Source of the DNA: Planctomycetaceae bacterium
GTDB taxonomy: Bacteria; Planctomycetota; Planctomycetia; Pirellulales; Thermoguttaceae
Reading direction: 5' to 3'
Length of the DNA stretch: 64,000 bases
Assembly: GCA_031277105.1 (NCBI GenBank)
Contig: JAISLW010000268.1
Location: forward strand, 1-64,000
Positions 10,201 through 19,600 of this stretch are shown one piece after another. The notes below the pieces were generated by a model. It saw only the letters and a program-made list of their open reading frames with translations, was not told the DNA's origin and searched no databases. The position numbers were made by a program, and so were the translations under genes. The stretch's first letter is position 1. The number at the start of each line of letters is the position of its first letter.

Positions 10201-11754
10201 GCCGGATTTGAGTACCATGTACCCGTTTCCGCTTCCTGCTTGGCAATCGCAAACTTGTAGGATGTCGGGGTCGTCGTTTGGTTTAGTTTCGGAGAAGACT
10301 TCGACGCAACCGCCGCCGCCGGTATAGAAAACTTTGACAATTGTATTGTTATCGTAACCGTAACGAATATAGATATAGTTAAGCGAGTATTTTGCGGAGC
10401 TGCCTACGCCGACCGTTCCCCAGCAGAAGTGGCAATCGCCTCCGGCGGTATTAGGGTTATACGGGCGCTCTTCGGACATTAAGATTTGGTCTTTTTGGAT
10501 AATTGTAATTGGATACCCGCTAGCCGCTCCGCCGCTTACATTTGTATTCATTACCAGAATATCGCGCCCCCCGCAAAACGAATAAGCGTTGCCTCTCCAG
10601 AGTGATTCGTGGCAATTGATACCGTCTGCGGTTAGCGGTTTGACGTTTTTATTTTCGTAAAAAATGCGAAAGGTATCGTAACGTCCAACCATTGCCTGTT
10701 CGGTACAATCGCGTTTACGGCGGGCGGCTTTAAGACAATCTTTGCGTTCCGCTTCCGGTTTGCTATTACATTTTTCGTAATCTTCTGACGGGCAGAATCC
10801 GGCTAACGAGGTCTCCTCTTCCGATTCCATGCAAGCGTTATATTTAATTTGATTGAGTTCCTTATCGTCGGGGTAACCTGTTTTGCCTCTTTTTACGGGT
10901 ACGATTAAATGTATATCGTTGTAATGCCAGGCTCTGAAGCCGCAAGGCATGGGCTTATAATCGCAGACAACGGTGTGTGTAGCGGTCGGGCTTTCAACGC
11001 CGTTACAGATACCTTGATTGTACGATCTCTCATCCCAATACGTAACCATACTTACGCCGCTGCCGTCAATCTCCCAACAAGAAACATCAGTCGCTGAACA
11101 ACTATTAACTTCCTCATGCCTGCAAATCTGCGCCCGTTCTCTCCATCTTGACGGATACATATTACCGTCGTACTCGCCTTCCCAAATCTTGACGTAACTT
11201 GCAAACGAGTTGCCGCAATTACTCGATTTACTTTTCCAATAAATAACGCAACGGTCAACCGCTGTTTGAAAGCCGATGTAATTATTCCAGAACGGATCGA
11301 AGTTATTCCAATCGGGCGATTTTGGATTGCGGGAACGGTTCAAAAATGTATTTGTATCGCAACCGCAGGGGCCCCAGCAAGTCGGATCGTCGGACGGGCA
11401 GCATTCGGCGCTGCACCATTGATACGTGCTGTATTTTGGATTAGAGTGGGCGCGTCGCCAATTGATAAGTTTTTTTATCGTGCCGACGGTTTCGATTCTA
11501 TCGGCGCCGTCCGGCTTGCAACCGAGTACGCCTTGTGCGGTAACGAACCAGATGTCGCCGTTATCGCACATGTAGTATTGCGGAACGATTACGGGGCGGA
11601 TGCCTTTGTAACGCGGGTCGAAACGGCGAGTAGGGGACAATTGGGCTTGACCCGCCGCCTCTTCGCCCGCGTCGTTAAACACTTTCCATTTAGGTATCCA
11701 ATACGATACCGTTTCAGTACAATTTAATTCCCGACCGCATTTTTGGTCTGCCAT
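7207..11754 (-). CDS. Very large (1515 aa) cysteine-rich protein, probable virion/tail component
   Basis: Single long ORF in the structural gene run, with many Cys throughout (e.g. CSAECCPSDDPTCWGPCGCD). Confidence 0.6.
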   Translation of the reverse strand: MADQKCGRELNCTETVSYWIPKWKVFNDAGEEAAGQAQLSPTRRFDPRYKGIRPVIVPQYYMCDNGDIWFVTAQGVLGCKPDGADRIETVGTIKKLINWRRAHSNPKYSTYQWCSAECCPSDDPTCWGPCGCDTNTFLNRSRNPKSPDWNNFDPFWNNYIGFQTAVDRCVIYWKSKSSNCGNSFASYVKIWEGEYDGNMYPSRWRERAQICRHEEVNSCSATDVSCWEIDGSGVSMVTYWDERSYNQGICNGVESPTATHTVVCDYKPMPCGFRAWHYNDIHLIVPVKRGKTGYPDDKELNQIKYNACMESEEETSLAGFCPSEDYEKCNSKPEAERKDCLKAARRKRDCTEQAMVGRYDTFRIFYENKNVKPLTADGINCHESLWRGNAYSFCGGRDILVMNTNVSGGAASGYPITIIQKDQILMSEERPYNPNTAGGDCHFCWGTVGVGSSAKYSLNYIYIRYGYDNNTIVKVFYTGGGGCVEVFSETKPNDDPDILQVCDCQAGSGNGYMVLKSGSGDTYQMVVIYQTKGEIARVRTGNGTTYGDCHSHCYSNTADYFVVSYSLSGDSKRYGDVYENGELYKAGAEVLYLPSANTAYHLCAVVTDTVEMGFGEQFWRDSYVVSQEVQWSYQGASYGYSLDVLKYGLVLGISGLNEKVLLSPSNFGMQTNSGHGENMKWVFYQHPAYPDHYISSVGKEVIADKVLISFEDSKAFFVVAGQVVREQLQYKIKTPSGIETIIWHENPGGRGYEEMGVIPTGGGCSGCACSEENRAAIEERGYIYDLSLPGGGIGESTCYPEDYSIEDIVMNFSQQIPYYKPVYYQNYVTSYTCYSGWRVGNRPEGCGKDQWDGCNCTQFLTEIMPKLGGVTTELVQIHGNYGPYCHSCGNDEMGGFYYEGAFICNTICRNERGHHFIESISTSSIDEVITGNVSKVRFLDYDSDGAKIFDETATIPTHSAQFLWGYYEIPDDGDGYKQLVAVIDTTPKLQDHPVCGVIEPDENTDEYCALCGSSDDGYYIYPPDSFCTHSIRVYEISFDKHVDNGTYQHSTSKYELIDEFEGDCERLMPDEWCAVQQYRPQFAPGKASGCDYECYTYTNCEQEICPKEVQTSQFMRTAWIPFHEKYCGRFVRSTKLCDMYFYTIYGKTNDIDSQYTAVLKYKGRAIKIDNKELTFDTRTTSAGAQCCSASRKNNAVNYAIIQLSQKNPSYDSNDPASGPYTLSTRSILFYGGGKITEWTQNHDDEVTLSVPLMRCCQKYMLIQFKQSNQNYTTTKIYYAGEEIFSTTKMGDVVTPDKADIAKQLGFTKWVEQEIDGEKVQVEVGDPSKLGRYGGPMPINVWCCEEEGNEYLESEADAEPTFEDFFVVEFSDKFMVGNKADNNICIPERWGYEELQYRPNPHQDNVVGRWMTNRWDAENQPKAIMIFYAGECLTVNGCNENDKDADFKSHYVYYDDTSSAYSYDAAVPTDLPAELVLGSPACGGGNLVFCANNIYWIFDKKAGLSKFNALTFCPES

Positions 11755-11758
11755 TTAA

Positions 11759-12331
11759 TTAAACCTCGTAATGAGTAAAATAAGTATCAATAAAATCGTT
11801 CACGTCTAAATAATCTATTCCGTAATTGGCGGCGCAATCTTTGTCGCAACGTATAATTTGCCCTTCAAGTCCGCTAGCGTCGCCTATCATTATCATTTCG
11901 TCTTTGCCGATATTATTCGGATGAGTTCCGGTAGCGAAAAAAACTTCTAACATTCCCGTATGCGGTTTTCGCATTGGGTCGTCTGGATTATTTGTCGGGG
12001 CGAATACGCCGTCGCATTGGATTTTCTTTTGGATAACGTCGCCGTAACGTTCTTTGATCCGCTCGTCATGTTCGCAATAATCCTCGACGGCGGCGCAGAC
12101 AAATTCTAATTTCTTACGAAAATGGATCGCGTCGACAAATCCTTTTTCGATACCGCCTTGATTGGATGTTATCCAAATATAGTAAACGCCTGTTTCGACG
12201 ACGAAATTAGTCAGCGCCGGAAGGAAGCCGTCTTTGAATTTCAGGTCGCCGATCCATCGGGGAAATGTATCGCCTGAAATCGTCTCGATAATTGTATTGT
12301 CGAGATCGAGGTAGAGTAATTTTTTATTCAT
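11759..12331 (-). CDS. HAD-superfamily phosphatase (PNKP 3'-phosphatase / HisB-like)
   Basis: LYLDLDNTIIE, WITSNQGGIEKGF, RKPHTGML, MIMIGDASG HAD motifs I-III. Confidence 0.8.
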   Translation of the reverse strand: MNKKLLYLDLDNTIIETISGDTFPRWIGDLKFKDGFLPALTNFVVETGVYYIWITSNQGGIEKGFVDAIHFRKKLEFVCAAVEDYCEHDERIKERYGDVIQKKIQCDGVFAPTNNPDDPMRKPHTGMLEVFFATGTHPNNIGKDEMIMIGDASGLEGQIIRCDKDCAANYGIDYLDVNDFIDTYFTHYEV

Positions 12332-12347
12332 AATTTATCTCCTAATT

Positions 12348-13820
12348 TTAGTCTTTGAGGGCGGCGCATTCGTAAGCGTCGCTGCCTCCGATAATGAGTA
12401 ATCTGTATCTGTTGTTTGTTATTCGTCTTTCGATTTCGTAGCTAATCGGGGTTGAATATCGGCTGCAAACGTAGCTTGATTTATAGCCGAGAAAACAATC
12501 GTTGTCGTCGTATTCAGGAATTTTGTCGCCGTTGTCGTCGAGTTCGTATTGAATTTGCATATAATTCATAGACGCGTTTCGGGTCGCGATTGAGTAGTTA
12601 AGCGGCAGCAAGTCAACGCCTCCGAGCATTGGAAATTTTATGTTGTTAATATCGGTAACGTAAAAGAGGGCGTAAATATCTTGTTCGATTATAGCGCCGT
12701 CTTCGTCGTAAAGCGGGGCTTTGCAAACGCCGTCTGTTTGCCAGTAAGTTGGGGTGTCGTCGGAGTCGATGGCGGGTTCTTGCCCGCGATCGTCGGCGCC
12801 GTCTTTGAGTTTCGGTCTGCCTTCCATCGGGGCGGTATATAGCGCCGGAGGATCGGATATAACGTAGTAGGTCAATGTTTTTGTTTCTAGTATTTGTTCG
12901 TCGTCGTCGTCGAGGGCGGGCGTGCCGTCCGAGTTTTTTTTGGGCGCGGTGTAGGACGCTGTTACTTGTTGTAGGTCGTCAAATTCGAGTCCGGCGACTA
13001 ATACTTCGGCGGGGTCGAGTGTAAGGCAGGCGACGTAATCGTAGTCGTAATCATCGTCGGTTGAGTCTTCGGTTTCGTAGCCGGTTCGATCCGATTTAAG
13101 AACAGCCCATCCTTCGGTTGACGCTTTAATTTTTTTTGCTTTTTTGTAAACTGGTTTCCCGTCCGAGTCAACTTTTGGCGTGCCGTCTGAATTTTTCTCT
13201 TGAGTTTTGTTGTAAGTTTTGCCGGTCAATTTAATTCGTCCCATGCAATTAAAGAAGTCGCGTCTTTTAGAGCGGTTTGAATCTGTAGCGTCGCTGGAGG
13301 AGGAGTCGTCCCAATCGTCTGGTTTAGTGCCGTCTGGTTGAGCGGTAGTATCCAAAGGGCAACGAACCGGCGCGACCAAAACGCCCGACGAAGGCGGCGG
13401 CGCCGCAGCCCCTCCCCCACCAAGAATAACTACCCAGTGTCCCCAGAGGTCTTGGGATAAGATGTATTTTTGATCGGTTGTTAATTCTGTCGTTGAGATG
13501 TTGAAGGCTCTTATTTTTATCTGCTCGCCATCAGTGAATTCCACTTCTTGCAACTCATACTCTATCATCTCCGGCGTTTTAATCGCAAAATCATCTTCCG
13601 TATAAAATCGATGCAAATTAAATTCATACGATTTAATTTGACCGCCACTATACGCAGGAACAGACTCAACCGGAGTCGCTACATAAACCCCATGCGATAA
13701 ATTGACCGATACAGACGATTTCGTCCTCGCATCAATTACCCGATTCCGATCCCGCTCTAATACGCCCTTTATCTTCGATATACTCTCAACCGATAACGTT
13801 TGCAAACGCTGCAACGACAT
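12348..13820 (-). CDS. Hypothetical structural protein with Asp-rich repeats
   Basis: DSDGTP / SDGKP / DDDDEQ repeats; located in tail gene run. Confidence 0.5.
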   Translation of the reverse strand: MSLQRLQTLSVESISKIKGVLERDRNRVIDARTKSSVSVNLSHGVYVATPVESVPAYSGGQIKSYEFNLHRFYTEDDFAIKTPEMIEYELQEVEFTDGEQIKIRAFNISTTELTTDQKYILSQDLWGHWVVILGGGGAAAPPPSSGVLVAPVRCPLDTTAQPDGTKPDDWDDSSSSDATDSNRSKRRDFFNCMGRIKLTGKTYNKTQEKNSDGTPKVDSDGKPVYKKAKKIKASTEGWAVLKSDRTGYETEDSTDDDYDYDYVACLTLDPAEVLVAGLEFDDLQQVTASYTAPKKNSDGTPALDDDDEQILETKTLTYYVISDPPALYTAPMEGRPKLKDGADDRGQEPAIDSDDTPTYWQTDGVCKAPLYDEDGAIIEQDIYALFYVTDINNIKFPMLGGVDLLPLNYSIATRNASMNYMQIQYELDDNGDKIPEYDDNDCFLGYKSSYVCSRYSTPISYEIERRITNNRYRLLIIGGSDAYECAALKD

Positions 13821-13960
13821 TTAATCCCCACACAATACGATTTTTTCTTTGACTAAAACTACAAATTTTTTTGACTACGATTTTTTTTTTGCAGGTTAAG
13901 TGGAACAGGAGGGACAAGTGAGACAATTTTTGTACAAAAAATCCGTTCTCTAACTTTCTA

Positions 13961-14060
13961 AACTGTTCGCAATTGAGTTTTCGTTTACCTTCGCCTGCCT
14001 AGCTTTCGGACGGCAGGCTTTGACGCTTTTAAATCGCTGAATTTCAAGTACGAGCAGTAT
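13961..14060. repeat. Palindromic repeat element copy A
   Basis: aactgttcgcaattgag...GCCTGCCTAGCTTTCGGACGGCAGGC...tttcaagtacgagcagtat with imperfect terminal inverted repeats. Confidence 0.85.
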
Positions 14061-14099
14061 AAAAATCTACACCCTACACCCTACGCCCTATTCCTAATT

Positions 14100-14543
14100 T
14101 TATCTGATTGGAAAATACGTTATTCTGATGTTCGCAATTGCTTTCGGGGCGTATAAATATAATTGTTCGCTGCCCGCAGGCTCAAACGCCGCTATACAAC
14201 CCGACCTTACACGCAATACCTCATTACACAACTCCGAACCTATCACTACATCAGCCGCTAACTCCGCCGCCTGTTCCTGATTAGTCAGATAAACAGGTCG
14301 CATCTTGCCCGTGTTGTTTGCAATTACTACCCAAACAGCGCCGCCATTCCAACCTTGCGGCAACAACGGATACTCCTTACTAAAACTTGAAACAGGCAAC
14401 GTAACCGTCCGCGCCGACGACATCACATCACCCTTAAACTCAAACATCCGGTCAACCGCTACCCGCAACGGCGCTTGATTGCCATCGCCATAATTACCCA
14501 CAACAGATAAAACCGTCGTCAACATATTACCAAAACGAACCAT
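14100..14543 (-). CDS. Hypothetical protein in tail module
   Basis: Open reading frame in the minus-strand structural run. Confidence 0.5.
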   Translation of the reverse strand: MVRFGNMLTTVLSVVGNYGDGNQAPLRVAVDRMFEFKGDVMSSARTVTLPVSSFSKEYPLLPQGWNGGAVWVVIANNTGKMRPVYLTNQEQAAELAADVVIGSELCNEVLRVRSGCIAAFEPAGSEQLYLYAPKAIANIRITYFPIR

Positions 14544-14570
14544 AATTAATCTCCAATTTATTAAAGGTTA

Positions 14571-14602
14571 GGGGATAGGGGATAGGGGGTAGGGGGTAGG
14601 GG
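14571..14602 (+). repeat. Telomere-like G-rich repeat, G-quadruplex candidate
   Basis: GGGGATAGGGGATAGGGGGTAGGGGGTAGGGG. Confidence 0.75.
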
Positions 14603-14614
14603 ATAGTTTTTTTT

Positions 14615-15187
14615 TTAATTTGTAGTGATCCACAAAATTGTGTTTTCGCTTTGGTCGCCTGTTTTTACTTTCAGATAATAACCGTCATACGGCAACGGCG
14701 AATATTCATCGGCAGGATGATAAAACTGACGATTGTCGTCAGCGTCAATTAACGGTATCTGATTCAATTGCAAATCATACAATTCAAACGAATACGTCAT
14801 TTGCGGATCATAAAAACCAAACTCGAAATTGTCCCTGTTGTCAGCAGACAATCTAAACTTCAAATAATATTCGCCGTTTGGATACGTTGTCAAAAATTTA
14901 TTTTCAAACGAGCCGTCGTTAATATCAGGCAACAACTCCGCAGTCGCAAAAGTTTCACCTAATCCTGCTGGCGTCGGCGGTTGCGGCTCTGGCTCTGGCT
15001 CTGGCTCTGGTTCCGGTTCTGGATCTGGTTCTGGCGTTGCTTGTAACCATCCTGTATCAATTAACGCTTGTACCGTATCCGCCTCCGTCATTACGTAATT
15101 ATCAGCACGGTCAATATAACGCTTGACCTCGCGTAATATCGCATCCGCATTTTCCCTATCTATATTTTTTTTTGTAGTTACACTCAT
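14615..15187 (-). CDS. Tail-fibre-like modular protein (anchor module + PE-repeat hinge + domain)
   Basis: N-terminal MSVTTKKNIDRENADAILREVKRYIDRADNYVM shared with 29291..30319; PEPDPEPEPEPEPEPEP linker. Confidence 0.6.
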   Translation of the reverse strand: MSVTTKKNIDRENADAILREVKRYIDRADNYVMTEADTVQALIDTGWLQATPEPDPEPEPEPEPEPEPQPPTPAGLGETFATAELLPDINDGSFENKFLTTYPNGEYYLKFRLSADNRDNFEFGFYDPQMTYSFELYDLQLNQIPLIDADDNRQFYHPADEYSPLPYDGYYLKVKTGDQSENTILWITTN

Positions 15188-15317
15188 TTCTGACTATGAT
15201 TTTTAACTGCGATTAGAGACAAATGGGACAAAGAATAATTTTTGTAACAAAAAATCTACACCCTATTCTCTACACTCTACACCCTATTCCTTACGCCCTA
15301 CTATCTTAAATCTTAAA

Positions 15318-16499
15318 TTACAAAATTGCGGGAACGCCTAAAACCCACAAATTAGCCATCGGATACGGTTGTATATTGTGAAAATGCAAATCCGCTGGGT
15401 CAAGAAAATTATTCGTTGCCGTATCCCATTGACTCAATTGTCCCGCTAACGCATGACCTTGACCGTCCAAACAAATATCAATTTCACCCGAACCGTCCGC
15501 AGTCCTTGCTACAAGCAGGTTTTTAATTGACGGCGTTTGACCCTCCGGCAAATACCGCGTTCCGTGATCCAATATCCGCTTGAAAAAACCATAAACAGGT
15601 ACGCCATTACGGTCATAACCCATAATCAATTGCACGTCAAACGTCAACGAAACCTTGAAATACGACATACATACGCCCCAATATTCCCGCGACCACGAAA
15701 AACCCGAATACTTAACACAACCCGCAGGAAATCCCCACATCGGCGAAACATTCAAATGATTCAATAATTGATAAAAACCAGATAAATCAACATCGCCAGG
15801 CAAATTAAACGAAATCGAAATCTGCAATTTACTAGAATCTTTGTCAACTTCCGTCATTTCTATCCCGTTTGACATCCGCAACGTCGTCGCATAATTGTAA
15901 AGCGTATAAACGTCAACCCACTGGTTCGCCGCATCATCCCAATAACCGCCCGTTAGCGAATTGTACGTAACATAATTGAACCTTGCCGTTTCTTGATACG
16001 ATTGCGAAGTTACGCTGATTACAGGCGGCTGCATTAACGGATTTTCAATTGAATTTTCAAAACATAACTTGACAGGTTTATTCGTAAATTCACAAGTTAC
16101 AACCCAATATTCGCCCTTTTCATTTTCAGAATGTTTGCGTTTTACGGCGCTCTTTACCGCCCTGCATTCAGGATCAAACGGACACGGCGACAACGGACGC
16201 GGCAACCCCGCAGCCTCCAATACCGATCTAGGCGTATCGCCATAAATCGGATCAACAGCCGCCGCCGAATTCGCCACATCATCATAATCATATTGACTAC
16301 GCACCTCAAAATCTATCGTGTAACTCTTGACCATCATCAACGTATTATTGACCTCTTCCAAGTTAGCCAACCCCGACCAACTCTGTATCCCAGACACGAC
16401 AGCGTTACCGTCCGATACATGAGAAAAACCAACAGAATACGGCGGAAATTGCTTCGCCGGTAAAACAGGATCAGGATTAGGTAAATCTAATTCACTCAT
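15318..16499 (-). CDS. Hypothetical virion/tail protein
   Basis: Located directly downstream of the tape measure gene on the same strand. Confidence 0.5.
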   Translation of the reverse strand: MSELDLPNPDPVLPAKQFPPYSVGFSHVSDGNAVVSGIQSWSGLANLEEVNNTLMMVKSYTIDFEVRSQYDYDDVANSAAAVDPIYGDTPRSVLEAAGLPRPLSPCPFDPECRAVKSAVKRKHSENEKGEYWVVTCEFTNKPVKLCFENSIENPLMQPPVISVTSQSYQETARFNYVTYNSLTGGYWDDAANQWVDVYTLYNYATTLRMSNGIEMTEVDKDSSKLQISISFNLPGDVDLSGFYQLLNHLNVSPMWGFPAGCVKYSGFSWSREYWGVCMSYFKVSLTFDVQLIMGYDRNGVPVYGFFKRILDHGTRYLPEGQTPSIKNLLVARTADGSGEIDICLDGQGHALAGQLSQWDTATNNFLDPADLHFHNIQPYPMANLWVLGVPAIL

Positions 16500-16617
16500 A
16501 CTTGACTATAATTTTTTTTTTTAACAAGCAGTTTTTTGACTGTAATTTTTGAGGGACAAATGGGACAGAATAGACTATTTTTCATTAAAAAAACTATTCC
16601 CTATCCTCTATTCTCTA

Positions 16618-19600
16618 TCATATTGTTACCGTATCTACTGTGAAATTATTTGCCGTGTTTTTGGCGATGATTTTTAATTGTTCTAAAAGTTGCGTATCAA
16701 TTTTATTATTTGATTCATCCCTGTTTGTCGCTAAATTTAATGTTGCAACATTTGACTGCGGCGCTGGGTACATTGGTTGCGGTACTGGCGTTACAGGTAA
16801 CATCGGAGCAATATTCACAGGATTAAAATCAGGCAATAAAGGATACGAATAAACATTCGGCGCTGAAACATTCGTATCCAAAAAATCACGAGGCGCTGAA
16901 ATATTCGTCGAAGGAATATTTGTAACCGGAATATTTGTCGTTAAAAAATCACGTGTCGCAGGAACATTTACCGCTGGAATATTCGGCGTTAAAAAATCAC
17001 GTGTCGCAGGAACGTTTACCGCTGGAGTATTTGTCGTTAAAAAATCACGTGTCGCAGGAACATTTACCGCTGGAATATTCGGCGTTACGGGTAAAGTAAC
17101 ATTTGGAATTGTATTAGCAGGAACGGCAACGTTTGCAGGAATATTCGCGGGAACGGGAATGTTTGCGGGAATTGCGGCGTTTGACGTTGTAGCGCCTGTT
17201 GGTATTTTAATTGACGGGGGCTGAATTGTTGCCGGCGAATATCCTGTAAAAACATCAGGCACGGCTGCAACAGCATTTGACCGTGCGGCAGTCGCTGAAG
17301 CGATTGTACTTTCCGCTGAAGTCGCCCGATTAAGTATATCAATTGGTACGGCTGATTTAGCGGTTTCGGCTGCTTTTTTGGCTTCTTCCGCTTTGGCGAT
17401 AGCAGCGTCGCGTATTTTTTTCGCTTCCGCCGCTTTCGCTTCCGCTTCGTCTAACGTTTTCTTTGCCGCTATCGCTTCCGGCGTAACAGCCGCGCCCGAT
17501 TTTAACGCTTCTTTGGCTTGTATCGCTTTATCCAAACCTGCTTGTTTTTCAAATACGTTCACGGCATTTGTACCGTTTGCGAATAATTTACGGTCAAACA
17601 TATTATTGAATCGGGCTTTATTGCCTGCGCCGCCGATACGGTCTTGAAAAAAAGCGTTCCAAGCGTAAGCCTCATCTAAACTAGCGGCTTCGCGACCGTT
17701 ATCTTTTTTGAATTGCGTCATCCGCAATTTATCTTCATCAGCGACAATTTGCTCGTCAGTTCTAGTATCAAACATGCCGCGATTCTTTATTGCGGCTTGT
17801 CTCATTTTTTGTTTATGCTGTTCCGCTTGTGCAAAAACGTCGGCGTTTTCGGCTTGCCGTTTTTCGTGCGCCGCTTTCATACTTGCCAATTCTTTTTCAT
17901 CTTTTGCCGTGAAAGCGCCGCGTGATTTGTCAACTTGCGCCTTCGCTTCGTCAACTCTTTTTTGGGCTTCGTCAAGTTTGTTTTGCGTTTCTTTTACAAT
18001 ATTTTCCGCTTTTTTCTGTTCCGATTCAGCAATTTTGAATTGATTGTATTGCGGCGAATTTAACATGATATAAGATAATTCCCGCGTAGCCGCTTCTAAT
18101 TCTTCTTGCGATTTGACTACTGCCGTAATATTGTCCGCATACGCGTCAAGCGTTTTAATTAACGGTTTCATTGCAGCGTCGTCAAAACGTTTAATATATT
18201 CGTCTTCCCGCAACGGCGCCGCTTGCATCGACAACGCAGTTGCGTTACCTGTATTAGCCCAAGTATTCAACGATGAATCCATCGTCGTTTTCGCCGCCGC
18301 TTCACGCCGCTTTTGATCCGCTAACAATTTTTCCTGTTCCGCTATCTTGACTTTCAATTCGGTCAATTCGGACTCCGGCGTACCCGCAACTTGCATTTTC
18401 GCATCGTACTCCGCTTTCAAATTTTGTACGTTAGCTGCATACGTAGCGCCTTCGTCTCTGACAGTCGTATAATTCGCAACCGATTCCTGATACTTCTTTT
18501 GCGCCGCATAACCGGGTATAGTTTGCATCCGTATCGATTCTTCTTGCTTGAGTCGGTCTTCCGGCGACAACAGAATTGACGTAGATTTGGCGGCGTTTGC
18601 TGAATTAACAGCGGCAGTCCTTGACCGTAGCGCTGCCGCCGTAGCGCTGTCAACACGCTTAATTTCATCCGCCGTTTTAGGAACCGCTATCTTAATATTG
18701 CCCCTCGCCGACATTTCAGAAATCCGCTTCATAAATTTCATCGAAGTCGCATCAAAATCGTCCAAACCTTCCAACGTAACCTTGACATGCAATTCTTCCT
18801 GTATTTTTCCGTAAGCGTCCGCCGTCGCCCTCGCATACGTTTGAGCGTCAATCATTCCCGCCGCCAACATATCTTCATATTTTTTCAATTGTTGTCCGTA
18901 TTTTTGGACTTTGCGGTCGTCGTTTAATTGGTCAATTAAATCGTTTGCTTCTTTGGCGTATTCGTCTAAAGCGTTAAAATGTAAATTCAACGCTTGCAAT
19001 TTATGAACTTGTTCAACAGTCGCCGCCGAAGCGCCTTGCATTTCTAACTTGAACCGTTTCGCCATTTCAGCGCCCATTTCTATCGCGACAATTTGATCCC
19101 GCAACCCTTTGACCTCTTCACGTCCTGATTTTTCGCCTTCCATCGATTTCGCCAAATCTAACGCTTGCAACCTCGCAAGTCTAGTCGCTTCGTTCACGCC
19201 TTGCATCCGCATTTGTAAATCTAGCGCCGCCCGATCCGAAACAGTCAACGCATACGCTTGCTTTTGAGTTTCTAAAACCGCTTCTTTCATTTCTTGCGCC
19301 GCCGTCGCCGCTTGCAACATTACCCACGAAACCCGCAACTTGTCTATCGCCAATCTGTTTTCTTGCGTCCGCTCCGTCAAAGCGCTAATCGTATTTTCCG
19401 TTATCTTGATCGCCTCGTTCAAATTAGCCAACGTTTTACGTTCCGCTTCCGTCGCTTTCGACATATCGCGTCCTGCAAATTTATCTTTCGCTTTTTGCAA
19501 ATCTTGCAACCGCTGGTTGTAACCTTTCAACCGCATTTCCGTATCGCCGATCAATTTATACTCTAATTCCCAAATAGAAGCCTGTTCACTCGCCATCCCT

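Noticed and set aside
11266-11727. 153-aa plus-strand ORF
   Set aside because: Antisense inside 7207..11754; no recognisable domain. The same reasoning was applied to other short plus-strand ORFs lying within longer minus-strand genes.
16880-17095. CRISPR-like spaced repeats
   Set aside because: In-frame tandem peptide repeats of the tape measure protein; no unique spacers or cas genes.
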